Below are positions 35,906 to 43,664 of a stretch of 64,000 nucleotides of DNA, one piece after another. Location: assembly GCF_004214935.1 (NCBI RefSeq), contig NZ_SFCC01000009.1, forward strand, positions 289,803 through 353,802, read 5' to 3'. A program made the translations under genes and the position numbers. Numbering within the stretch: the first letter of the stretch is position 1; each line of letters starts with the position of its first letter. The DNA is from Amycolatopsis suaedae (GTDB lineage Bacteria; Actinomycetota; Actinomycetes; Mycobacteriales; Pseudonocardiaceae). Under the pieces are notes generated by a model. That model worked only from the letters and a program-made list of their open reading frames with translations, searched no databases and was not told the DNA's origin.

Positions 35906-36364
35906 TCAGTCGCGGCTGCGATCCAGTGGTCCCCATTCGGCCGAGCCCTGCTCGTCGACCCGTCGCTGAGCTTCCTCGATCACCGAGTCGGCCACCCAGG
36001 CCAGCGGCGTACGGCACTCGACGAGCGGCTCGTTGTCCGGGCCGCGGGACCGCTCCACGCCGTGGAACACCCACGGCCGCACGTCGTCGGCACGCAGTTC
36101 GCGCAGGTGCCGGTAGTCGTGCAGCCTGCGGGCCAGCCACAGGTCGAGCGGCCGGTCGCCCCACCACGGCTGCACCCGCAGCGGGTTGGCCGACAGACCC
36201 GGCAACCTGACACCGGTCAGCCCGTCCTTGCTGGACTGGGTCTGCGCCAGGTCGACGCCGGGACCGCGGGACCAGCGCACGTACAACTCCTCGTCACCCC
36301 GCGTGCGCAGCAGGCCGACCAGGTCCCGCAGCCGGGTGACCGTGGGAATGTCCGTTCCGCTCAC
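35906..36364 (-). CDS. DUF6098-like protein of unknown function
   Basis: The 152-residue cytoplasmic protein has a highly recognisable central stretch (LYVRWSRGP, LPGLSANPLRVQPWWGDRP, ARRLHDYRHLRE, GPDNEPLV) conserved in actinobacteria. No enzymatic motif is evident. It is between two TIGR03086-type genes and starts at the ATG at 36364. Confidence 0.75.
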   Translation of the reverse strand: MSGTDIPTVTRLRDLVGLLRTRGDEELYVRWSRGPGVDLAQTQSSKDGLTGVRLPGLSANPLRVQPWWGDRPLDLWLARRLHDYRHLRELRADDVRPWVFHGVERSRGPDNEPLVECRTPLAWVADSVIEEAQRRVDEQGSAEWGPLDRSRD

Positions 36365-36418
36365 CGGCTCCGGGTTCCCCGCCGCGGTGAACTCATGCGT
36401 GATCGGCGCCGCGGGGTG

Positions 36419-37015
36419 TCAGGCCTCCGGCCAGGCGGGCGAGCGGCCCAGGAGCGCGACCACCTCGTCCAGTCCGGATGCTCCCGGCGCCGCGACCGCC
36501 GGCGCGAACGGTGAGCCGGGCTCGAGACGAGACGGTCCGTCCGGAACGGATCTGGCCACACTCAGCGCGGCCTCGACCACGTGCCGGTCGAACCGCAGCG
36601 GCAGCCCGAGCGTGCGTGCGACGTCCCACGAGTGCACGACGTAGTCGACGAAATGGAAGGTCAGCGCCTGCTCCGCGGTGAACAGGACGTCGGCGGACAG
36701 CTCGGTGAGCGGGAACTTCCGGTCGCCGATGCCGTTGGCGGCGAACGCCCTGAGCACCCGGTCGACCGAGCTCCGGTAGGTGGCGACCGGGTCGTCGCCG
36801 AGCGGCACGGCACGCCAGTTGGCCAGATCACCGTCGCCTTCGGCTGCCGCGGCGAAGCCGTGGTGCTGGGCGGTCATGTGGGTCAGCAGCCCGTGCAGTG
36901 TCCAGTCCGCACACGGTGTCGGCCTGCGCAGGTCGGCAGGCGTGATGCCGGTGATCAGGTCGCGGCTGGTCCGGACGGCGAGGGCGTCGAGGATCTGAAG
37001 CTCATCAATATGCAT
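36419..37015 (-). CDS. TIGR03086-type metal-binding protein
   Basis: The 198-residue protein is another DinB-like member: PCADWTLHGLLTHMTAQHHGF gives the first metal ligands and YVVHSWDVARTLGLP contains the H-x-W-D motif. The function is unknown. It is divergent from the MarR gene at 37068, which may regulate it; the 52 bp between them are AT-rich for this genome. Confidence 0.87.
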   Translation of the reverse strand: MHIDELQILDALAVRTSRDLITGITPADLRRPTPCADWTLHGLLTHMTAQHHGFAAAAEGDGDLANWRAVPLGDDPVATYRSSVDRVLRAFAANGIGDRKFPLTELSADVLFTAEQALTFHFVDYVVHSWDVARTLGLPLRFDRHVVEAALSVARSVPDGPSRLEPGSPFAPAVAAPGASGLDEVVALLGRSPAWPEA

Positions 37016-37067
37016 GTGCGTATCATCTATGTCCGCTTACGATTGGTCAAGCGGTATCGTCCGGCGC

Positions 37068-37499
37068 ATGGCGGAAGAGGGCAGGCCGGATCTCGCGGCG
37101 ATGCTCGGCGGGCTCGTGCGCAGGCTGATGGCGGCCGAGGAGCCCGTGCTGGCCGAGCACGGGCTGACGATGTGGGGCTACGTCGTACTCAGCGCGCTCG
37201 ACGACGGTCCGGTTCGGACACAGGCCGCGCTGGCGCAGGCGATCGGGGCCGACAAGACACGGATCATCGGCACCCTCGAGGCGTTGCAGGACGGCGGGCT
37301 GATCCGCCGCGAGCCGGACCCGGCCGACCGCCGGGTCCGGCTGCTGGAGATCACCGAGGCGGGCCGGCGTGCCCGCCGCTCGGCGCAGGCCCGTATCCAG
37401 GAAGGGGAGGAGCGGCTGCTCGCCGCACTGTCCGCCGCCGATCGCGCGGCGTTCCTGCGCGCGGCCCGGGTGCTGTCCGAGCGGCCGGCCGGCGCCTGA
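37068..37499 (+). CDS. MarR-family regulator
   Basis: The 143-residue protein has the MarR winged helix-turn-helix: QAALAQAIGADKTRIIGTLEALQDGGLIRREPDPADRRVRLLEITEAG. The ATG at 37068 is preferred over upstream alternatives because it gives the usual MarR length. The DJ-1 gene converges 3 bp downstream. Confidence 0.9.
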   Translation: MAEEGRPDLAAMLGGLVRRLMAAEEPVLAEHGLTMWGYVVLSALDDGPVRTQAALAQAIGADKTRIIGTLEALQDGGLIRREPDPADRRVRLLEITEAGRRARRSAQARIQEGEERLLAALSAADRAAFLRAARVLSERPAGA

Positions 37500-37502
37500 C
37501 GG

Positions 37503-38219
37503 TCAGGCGGGCTGGGGCGCCGGATCCTTGGCGCGGCCCCAGCCGCGCTCGGCGAGACGCTCGGCGCGGGCGGCGTGGTCGTCGGCCAGGTCCCGCAGCA
37601 CCGTACGGGCCCGCTCGGTCAGCTCGGGTGCGGCCTTCTCCGGCGAGCCGGAGTCGAAGGGCGGCTGCGGGTCGTACTCCAGCAGCAGCTGCGTCAGCTC
37701 CGCGGAATCCCTGCCGAACATCTCCGCGACCACGCTGAGGCCGAAGTCCAGCCCGGCGGTGACGCCGCCGCCGCTGATCCGGTTGCGGTCGACCACCACC
37801 CGCTCGTCGACGTTCACCGCGCCGTAGCGCGGCAGCACGTCCCGGACCGACCAGTGGGTGGCCGCCCGGTAGCCCCGCATCAGCCCGGCGGCGCCGAGCA
37901 CGAGCGAGCCGCTGCACACCGACGTGACGTACCGGGCGCGGGTACCGCGGTCGTGCAGGAACTCCAGTGCCTCCTCGTCCTCGACGACGTCGGCGTAGCC
38001 GCTTCCCGGGACGAACAGCACGTCGACGTCGGCGGGGCAGTCCGCGAACGTCGTCGTCGGCGACAGGAACAGGCCGGAGTCCGTGCGGATGGGGTCGAGT
38101 GTCTTCCAGGCCAGGTGGACGTCCATCAGATGGACGAAGCAGGTGTGCGGTCCGATCATGTCGAGCAGGGTCAGGCCGGGGTAGGCCAGCATCGCCACCC
38201 GCGGGCGCTTGTCGTCCAT
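37503..38219 (-). CDS. DJ-1/PfpI-family protein
   Basis: The 238-residue protein has the nucleophile elbow TSVCSGSLVLGAAGLM with the reactive Cys. It resembles isonitrile-hydratase-like and AraC-type amidotransferase domains (ATHWSVRDVLPRYG). It may be a hydratase, a glyoxalase III or an amidase; sequence does not settle this. It is divergent from a MarR gene with an inverted repeat between them, so it is likely under that regulator's control. Confidence 0.87.
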   Translation of the reverse strand: MDDKRPRVAMLAYPGLTLLDMIGPHTCFVHLMDVHLAWKTLDPIRTDSGLFLSPTTTFADCPADVDVLFVPGSGYADVVEDEEALEFLHDRGTRARYVTSVCSGSLVLGAAGLMRGYRAATHWSVRDVLPRYGAVNVDERVVVDRNRISGGGVTAGLDFGLSVVAEMFGRDSAELTQLLLEYDPQPPFDSGSPEKAAPELTERARTVLRDLADDHAARAERLAERGWGRAKDPAPQPA

Positions 38220-38240
38220 GCACCGAATCCTCTCGTAGGT

Positions 38241-38261
38241 TTCAGTCTCACTGTAACTGAA
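38241..38261. promoter_or_regulatory. Candidate MarR operator
   Basis: TTCAGT (38241-38246) and ACTGAA (38256-38261) form an inverted repeat with a 9-bp spacer in the intergenic region between the DJ-1 and MarR genes. This is the usual position and size for an autoregulatory MarR site. Confidence 0.4.
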
Positions 38262-38296
38262 CCGAGGTCCGGCCGTAACCGCCGAGGTTTGCGAAG

Positions 38297-38761
38297 ATGA
38301 CGCCCGTGACCGAACCCCGCAACGCCCCGGAGAACCCGGACGCCGGTGGCCCCGCGCTGCTGCTGATCGTGCTCGGCCGCATGCTGCGCGAACGGGCCGA
38401 CGCCGCGTTGCGTGCCGACGGCCTGTCCCTGCGGCACGTCTCCGCGCTGGGACACCTGGCCGGCCGGCCAGGCCTGTCCTACAGCGAGCTGGCGCGCCGG
38501 GCCGGGGTGACCGTGCAGAGCATGCAGTCCACGCTCGCGCAGCTGGAGGAACGCGGAGCCGTGGAACGCCGTACCGAGCCCGGCCGCGGCCGGACCGCGC
38601 AACTGCACGTCACCGACACCGGCTCCCGGCTGCTCGGCCGCGGCCGGGCCGTGCTGGCCGAGGCCGACCAGCGCCTGCTCGACGCGGTCGGCCCCGGCCA
38701 CGACCTCACCGGCGCGCTCGTCCGCGCGCTGGGCGGCCTGATGGCCCCGGTGCCCCGGTGA
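38297..38761 (+). CDS. MarR-family regulator
   Basis: The 154-residue protein has a winged helix-turn-helix (SYSELARRAGVTVQSMQSTLAQLEERGAVERR, then GRTAQLHVTDTG). It is divergent from the DJ-1-family gene and probably regulates it and itself. A short hairpin follows the stop. Confidence 0.9.
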   Translation: MTPVTEPRNAPENPDAGGPALLLIVLGRMLRERADAALRADGLSLRHVSALGHLAGRPGLSYSELARRAGVTVQSMQSTLAQLEERGAVERRTEPGRGRTAQLHVTDTGSRLLGRGRAVLAEADQRLLDAVGPGHDLTGALVRALGGLMAPVPR

Positions 38762-38772
38762 CCACTTCGGAG

Positions 38773-38790
38773 CCGACCCGCACGGGTCGG
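38773..38790 (+). terminator. Hairpin after the MarR gene
   Basis: CCGACCCG and CGGGTCGG form a perfect 8-bp stem around CA, 12 bp after the MarR stop codon and between convergent genes. There is no T-run. A likely terminator for the MarR transcript. Confidence 0.5.
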
Positions 38791-38861
38791 GCCCGTCGGT
38801 GTCTGGACTGACGAGCCCCAAGCTCGCTCCGCGAGCGACGGCGAGGAGGGAAGACGCCGAC

Positions 38862-40211
38862 TCAGGGGGCCCGACCGCGCCCGAGCGGAGCGAGGGCAGA
38901 CAGCGCAGCGCGGTCGAGGTGGATCTCGCTGCGGGTGAACGTGATCCCCTTGGCGTGCCGCAGCCAGAAGCCGAACGCGGGCCGCTTGCCGAAGATCCGC
39001 GGCGGGTAGGTGGTCGGCGCCGCCGGCGGCGTCAGGCCGGCCTCGGCCGCGGGATGCCCACCAGGGACCGTCAGCCGCACGTTGTCGAACGTGACGTTCT
39101 CGATCGGCGCCTCGGTGCGCCCGGACAGCGTGCTCGCGTACTCCGGGTCGCCGGGCACGTCCCGCGGCGCGACCAGATCGGTTCCGGTGACGTCGCGGAA
39201 GGTGACGTTGGCGATCCGCCCGGCCGGTGGATTGCCGGGGCAGCGCGACCGCTTGCCGACGTGCAGGAAGATCGGCGACGCGGTCCTGGTCAGCGTGATG
39301 CCGCTGAACGTGACGTCGGAGATCACCGAGCCGTCCATCGACACGATGCCCAGCCCGGCCTTGGACGCCCCGGTGATCTTCAGGTTGCGGAACTCGATGT
39401 CGCGGAAGTCCCCGCAGGTCTCCGATCCGAACTGGACGGCGTTGTTCTCCGTGGACATGATCGTGGAGTCCCGCACGACGTTGTGCCTGCTGACGAACGT
39501 GCGGCCCAGCGCGTAGTCGCTCTTGAACGCCACCGCGTCGTCGCTGGCCTCGACGACCGATTCGGCCAGTTCGACGTTCGAGCTGTTGATGAAGTTGATT
39601 CCGTCCCGGTCCTCGCTGCTGTGGATCTTCACCCTGGTCAGCCGCAGCCCGTCGCAGCCGTTGGCGATCAGCGCGAAGTGGCCGCCCCGCCGCAGGGTGA
39701 TGCCGTCCAGGCTGACGTTGGCGCACAGTTTGAGCGACAGCAGCTTGTCCGCGACGCCCCGGGGCACGTTGTCGCCGGTGGCCAGCTTGTCGTTGCCGTC
39801 GATCGTGCCGCCGCCGGTGAACGCGACGTTGCGGACGTTCTCACCCCACAGCAGGGCGTTGCGGAAGTGGCTGTGCCCGAAGTCCTGGTACTCGTCGAAC
39901 TCGTTGGGCTCCGGCGCGTCCATCCCGCTGCCGGCCGCGATGATGCGCGCGCCCGCCCGCAGGTTGACGGTGATGTCGCTTTTCAGGTGGATGGTTCTGG
40001 CCAGGTAGGTGCCCGGCGGCACCTCGACCACCCCGCCGCCCGCGGCGCTCGCCGCGGCGATGGCCCTGTCGATGGCGGGGGAGTCGACGGTGCTGCCGTC
40101 ACCCTTGGCCCCGTAGTCCCTGATGTTGAACGTCGCCGCCGCGGCTACGCCGGGGACGGCGGTCAGTGCCAGCAGTGTCGTGACGGCCACGGCGGCTGCT
40201 CGACGCCTCAT
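38862..40211 (-). CDS. Secreted GH28-type polysaccharide hydrolase (polygalacturonase-like)
   Basis: The 449-residue protein has a signal peptide (MRRRAAAVAVTTLLALTAVPG, cleavage near AAAA), then FNIRDYGAKGDGSTVDSPAI, the start of right-handed parallel beta-helix enzymes. Repeated parallel-strand segments follow. The catalytic Asp pair is visible in EASDDAVAFKS, but the GHG and RIK motifs of typical pectinases are replaced (NNAVQFGS), so substrate specificity is uncertain. An AAAGGAAG ribosome-binding site fixes the start at 40211. Confidence 0.83.
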   Translation of the reverse strand: MRRRAAAVAVTTLLALTAVPGVAAAATFNIRDYGAKGDGSTVDSPAIDRAIAAASAAGGGVVEVPPGTYLARTIHLKSDITVNLRAGARIIAAGSGMDAPEPNEFDEYQDFGHSHFRNALLWGENVRNVAFTGGGTIDGNDKLATGDNVPRGVADKLLSLKLCANVSLDGITLRRGGHFALIANGCDGLRLTRVKIHSSEDRDGINFINSSNVELAESVVEASDDAVAFKSDYALGRTFVSRHNVVRDSTIMSTENNAVQFGSETCGDFRDIEFRNLKITGASKAGLGIVSMDGSVISDVTFSGITLTRTASPIFLHVGKRSRCPGNPPAGRIANVTFRDVTGTDLVAPRDVPGDPEYASTLSGRTEAPIENVTFDNVRLTVPGGHPAAEAGLTPPAAPTTYPPRIFGKRPAFGFWLRHAKGITFTRSEIHLDRAALSALAPLGRGRAP

Positions 40212-40294
40212 GTGCGCTTCCTTTCTCGGGCGCGAGACGAGGCGGCGGAGCTCGCATGGACGGACCATCCGAGACTAGCGCCGGGGACACCCGT

Positions 40295-40921
40295 TCAGCA
40301 TCGGCTGAACCGGTCAGCGGGCTCGCCACGCAGCCTGCCGGCGGGCAGGCTGCGCCCGCACATCACCAGCAGCAGGTCCTGGGCACTGCCGCACAGGGGC
40401 GCACCGCTGCCGTAGGACCAGTCCAGGTCGTCGGCGCGCAACTGGATCCCGGTCAGGTCCACGCCGAAGAACCGCAGCGCCTTGGGCGTCGTCGCCTCCA
40501 GGATCGGCCGCACGCGTTCCAGCGGCACGGTGCGCTCGATGCCCTGCGCCACCGTGATGTCCAGGCCGTGGATGACGTCGTGCGACAGCGCGGCGAGACG
40601 GTCGCCGCCCGGCGGCTGCCACGGGTGGCCTGCGTTGTCGCGCAGGCTCGCGGTGAGCTGTTCCGGTGACAGCGCCGCGGCGTCCCGCCTGGCCAGGCGG
40701 TCGGCGGCGCGATTGACGTCGCCGCGTGCGGCCAGCATCGCCAGCAGGAACTTCGGCAGGCCGTGCCGGTAGGGCGCGGTCATGTGGGCGACGACCTCGC
40801 GGACCCGCCAGCCAGCGCACAGTGTCGGGCCGTCCCAGGCGGCCGCGGGCAGGCCGGCCAGCAGTGCGGCCAGCTCGCGGCGCTCGCCCGCGACCAGGGC
40901 GGGGACGTCGATGGCGGTCAT
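40295..40921 (-). CDS. Maleylpyruvate isomerase N-terminal-type protein
   Basis: The 208-residue protein has the mycothiol-dependent isomerase fold: LVAGERRELAALLAGLP, TLCAGWRVREVVAHMTAP with the first His, and LSHDVIHGLDITVAQG with the further metal ligands. The C-terminal part carries a CGSAQDLLLVMCGR segment. No substrate can be named. It precedes the DUF1707 gene region on the same strand but is separated by about 50 bp. Confidence 0.85.
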   Translation of the reverse strand: MTAIDVPALVAGERRELAALLAGLPAAAWDGPTLCAGWRVREVVAHMTAPYRHGLPKFLLAMLAARGDVNRAADRLARRDAAALSPEQLTASLRDNAGHPWQPPGGDRLAALSHDVIHGLDITVAQGIERTVPLERVRPILEATTPKALRFFGVDLTGIQLRADDLDWSYGSGAPLCGSAQDLLLVMCGRSLPAGRLRGEPADRFSRC

Positions 40922-40973
40922 CGGTGCTCCTCTCGTCGGTGGGTGGTTCACCCCACCGACGAACGGCATGACC

Positions 40974-41429
40974 TCAGGCCGACTTCTTCTTGCCCTTCTT
41001 CTTTTTCTTCTTCTTGGCGGGGGACAGGGCGTCGGCGAGCACCGCCACCCCCCAGATCCCGACCGGGAACACCGGCCAGTAGAACGTCGCCTCACCGACG
41101 GCGATCGAGATCGCGCCCCAGATCCCGGTGAAGAACACCGCACCGCCCGCCCACTGCCCGGTCTCCCTGCGCAGCTTGCGCCACTTCTTGCGCTGACGGA
41201 CCAGTTGCTTGTCCGCCTCCATGCGTTCCACCTGGGCACGGGGCACGGGCAGGTCCGCGACGGCTGCCTCGACCTCGCCGACGGTGGTGGCGTCCATGAC
41301 CTTCGCCAGCCTGGTGTCGTACTCGGCGAGTTCGAGCCTGCCCTCGGTGAACGACGCGGTGAGCCGTTCGATGGCGGCGTCGCGGTCCGGTTCACCCGCG
41401 CGAATCCCGCGGGCGGCGTCATCGGTCAT
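40974..41429 (-). CDS. DUF1707 protein with two membrane helices and a Lys-rich tail
   Basis: The 151-residue protein begins with a DUF1707 domain (GIRAGEPDRDAAIERLTASFTEGRL, LAEYDTRL). In this family the domain is thought to mediate protein contacts. Two hydrophobic segments follow (AVFFTGIWGAISIAVG and VFPVGIWGVAVLADAL), and the protein ends in about ten lysines. It is probably a small inner-membrane protein with the basic tail facing the cytoplasm; no function is known. Confidence 0.8.
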   Translation of the reverse strand: MTDDAARGIRAGEPDRDAAIERLTASFTEGRLELAEYDTRLAKVMDATTVGEVEAAVADLPVPRAQVERMEADKQLVRQRKKWRKLRRETGQWAGGAVFFTGIWGAISIAVGEATFYWPVFPVGIWGVAVLADALSPAKKKKKKKGKKKSA

Positions 41430-41496
41430 CGAATCGCATCCCCAACTGCGACTTCGGACATTTCTCCCAATCCTAGCAGTACGACCGGGAAACCGC

Positions 41497-42240
41497 TTAC
41501 TCGCCGATCATGCGCCGGGGAGCCAGATTCTCCGCTCCCGCCGCCACGGACAGCCGCAGCCGCCGGTGCTGCCTGCGTGCGTCCGGGGAGTCCTCCGGGT
41601 CGTAGGTGAGCACCCCCATCGCGAGCGCGGTGGTGACGGCGGTGGTCCGGTCGTGCACGTTGAGCTTCTTGAACACCCGTTGCCAGTAGGTCTTCACCGT
41701 GGCTTCGCTCAGCGAGAGCGCGCGTGCGATCCGGGAGTTGGTCTGCCCGTCGGCCGCGCGCAGCAGGACCTCGATCTCGCGGTTGCTGAGCCGCACCCGC
41801 CCGTTCGGGATGGGCAGGATGCCGGCCGGGCGCACCGAGCCGTTGAGCCCGGCGCGGGGACCGCGGTGAGCGGCGTCGATCACGGCCGCGGCCAGCTGTT
41901 CGGCGGTGGACCGCCAGGAAATCACGCCGTAACCGGACGTGTGGTGGCCCAGGCCCGCGACGCCGTGCTCCGCCACGAGCAACACCGCCGTCGAGATACC
42001 CGATGCCGACCGGATCCGGTCGATCAACCGCGCAGGTTCGTGGCGCAGTGACGCGATCACCACGACCTGCGGTCTGGCCTGCCGGATGAGTTCCACGGTC
42101 CGGTCCGAGTCGTCGGCGACGCCGACGACGTCGATGTCGTCGTGGCAGAGCAGGGTGGCAGACAGGCCGTGTGCCACGATCGACCCGTCCTCGACGACAA
42201 AGACCCGGTGCGGGCACTCGCCCTGTGCCCTGATTTCCAT
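41497..42240 (-). CDS. LuxR-type regulator with an atypical receiver domain
   Basis: The 247-residue protein has a receiver-like N-terminal domain and a C-terminal LuxR helix-turn-helix (LSNREIEVLLRAADGQTNSRIARALSLSEATVKTYWQRVFKKLNV). The receiver keeps the acidic start (VVEDGS), but the strand that normally carries the phosphorylated Asp reads VVVIASLRHE, so it lacks that residue and may not respond to a kinase. No kinase gene is adjacent. It lies at the left edge of the peptide/sugar cluster and is a candidate pathway regulator. The ATG at 42240 is the likely start; a TTG upstream would add four residues. Confidence 0.85.
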   Translation of the reverse strand: MEIRAQGECPHRVFVVEDGSIVAHGLSATLLCHDDIDVVGVADDSDRTVELIRQARPQVVVIASLRHEPARLIDRIRSASGISTAVLLVAEHGVAGLGHHTSGYGVISWRSTAEQLAAAVIDAAHRGPRAGLNGSVRPAGILPIPNGRVRLSNREIEVLLRAADGQTNSRIARALSLSEATVKTYWQRVFKKLNVHDRTTAVTTALAMGVLTYDPEDSPDARRQHRRLRLSVAAGAENLAPRRMIGE

Positions 42241-42285
42241 GATGGCCCCCAATCCGGGGACAGGACGTCAGACCCCGTTGTCACG

Positions 42286-43116
42286 TCAGCTGCCCCCATC
42301 ACTTCGGTTGTTGGTGAGGAAGAGGTGGCAAACGTGCCCGCGCCGTGTCCCGAGTCCGTCCATAGTGGACTCGTTCAGTGGCACCGCCCCGCCCACGACG
42401 TCGACCGCGTACTCGTCGAGCGTCCGATAGGTCAGTTCCACCGATGTTCCGCCCCCCGGCGGACACACCGCTAACGCCAGCTCCTCGAGTTCCCGCGGCG
42501 TGTACCACGCCGCCATCTGGTCCAGCAGATACCGCTTTTCGGCCTCGTTCACCGCGCCCGAGAGAAACTGCGCTGCATGCTCGGGATCCGACGGCCGCAC
42601 CAGGTCGATCACATAACATACCCCGCCCGGCGCGAGTCGTGCCGTGACGGCACGGAGCCCGCTCACCGGGTCTGTCCACAACGCAATCGTGAGGTTGACG
42701 AACGCCAGGTCGAACTCACCGATCCCGGCTGCGGTCGAGGCGTCGGCGAGGTCTTCGGCGCCGAGTTGGCGGAAACGCAGCCGGGGATTGTCCGGTGCGT
42801 TCTGCCGCGCCCGCTCGATGGCCGACGCGGAAGGGTCGATCCCGACGAACTCCGTTTCCGCCGTCATGTTGGCCACCATGGTGATCTGGTGACCGGTACC
42901 GCAGCCCACTTCGAGTACGCGGCGTGGGGCGCGGCCCAGTTTCCCCATGCCGACCGAGAATGTCGCCAGGCCGAAGAAGCGCGTCAGCCTCGCTTCGTGT
43001 TCCGCCGTCACCGAAATCAGTTCGGAATCGGTGAACCAGCGCTGGGCCCGTTCTTGCCTTTCGGCCCTCGTTCCCGCGAAATCTGGCATTGGACCGGCCA
43101 GCCGTGCGTCCGTCAC
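42286..43116 (-). CDS. Class I SAM-dependent methyltransferase
   Basis: The 276-residue protein has the SAM motif VLEVGCGTGHQITM and the acidic second strand VGIDPSASAIERARQ. The start appears to be the GTG at 43116, after GGGGGCAAG. Its substrate is unknown. Because it sits between the LuxR regulator and the sugar operon it could methylate the peptide or the sugar (for example on nitrogen or oxygen), but it could equally be unrelated to the cluster. Confidence 0.82.
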   Translation of the reverse strand: MTDARLAGPMPDFAGTRAERQERAQRWFTDSELISVTAEHEARLTRFFGLATFSVGMGKLGRAPRRVLEVGCGTGHQITMVANMTAETEFVGIDPSASAIERARQNAPDNPRLRFRQLGAEDLADASTAAGIGEFDLAFVNLTIALWTDPVSGLRAVTARLAPGGVCYVIDLVRPSDPEHAAQFLSGAVNEAEKRYLLDQMAAWYTPRELEELALAVCPPGGGTSVELTYRTLDEYAVDVVGGAVPLNESTMDGLGTRRGHVCHLFLTNNRSDGGS

Positions 43117-43664
43117 CTTGCCCCCAGGTATCCGCGGCTTTGGTCAAAGCCTGACGAAAGTCGGACATCCGAGGATGAAACCGACCTCATTGTGCGAACG
43201 TGCCAACCGCATAGGCTCCTGTCAAGCTCCTACCGATCGGTAGCTTTTACCTCAGTTGTTACGGCCCGTACACGTCCGGTGGCAGGGTGCGGTGGGTCTG
43301 TCGAATTCATTGACCGATTCCGTAACGCTACTCGTTCAGGTTAGAGCAAACGGGAGTCCGCTGACCAGTGAGAATGCCCGGGTACCGGGATCGGATGCGG
43401 ATTTCTCTACTGTCCGTGTTATCGCGGTCCGCGGTGAATCTGTCGGCCATCGCTGACACTGCGTTTCCGTCGATACGCTCCGGCGCTGGTCAGAGGTGTC
43501 AACTGAACAGTTGACACGCATGTCCTGTCCGTCAAAGAGTGGGCAACGGTGTCCTCCCCGGCACCTTGCCTCCACGCGAGTGGTGGGTAAGGCTTGTCCG
43601 GCAGTCAAATGCGCGAGCGCACTGGTTGGCTGGCCGCAATCGGGGTGGAGGGTGGCGCAGTACA
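43117..43664. other. 548-bp gene-free regulatory region between methyltransferase and sugar operon
   Basis: No gene is convincing here on either strand. Frames present lack ribosome-binding sites and codon bias, and the region is more AT-rich than its surroundings. It holds the inverted repeat at 43496-43517 and must contain divergent promoters for 42286-43116 and 43665-46069. Confidence 0.6.
43496..43517. promoter_or_regulatory. Operator-like inverted repeat GTGTCAACT-N4-AGTTGACAC
   Basis: Two perfect 9-bp arms (43496-43504 and 43509-43517) flank GAAC. The right arm contains TTGACA, a -35-like hexamer pointing to the aminotransferase at 43665. A partly degenerate copy with the same 4-bp spacing lies at 53478-53499 before the peptide operon. 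Confidence 0.65.

Noticed and set aside
43185..43260. Short ORF beginning MKPTSLCERANRIGSCQ, considered as a TOMM precursor
   Set aside because: Only 22 residues, with the GAGG directly touching the ATG, no leader-like part and no conservation evidence; it lies in an AT-richer regulatory stretch.
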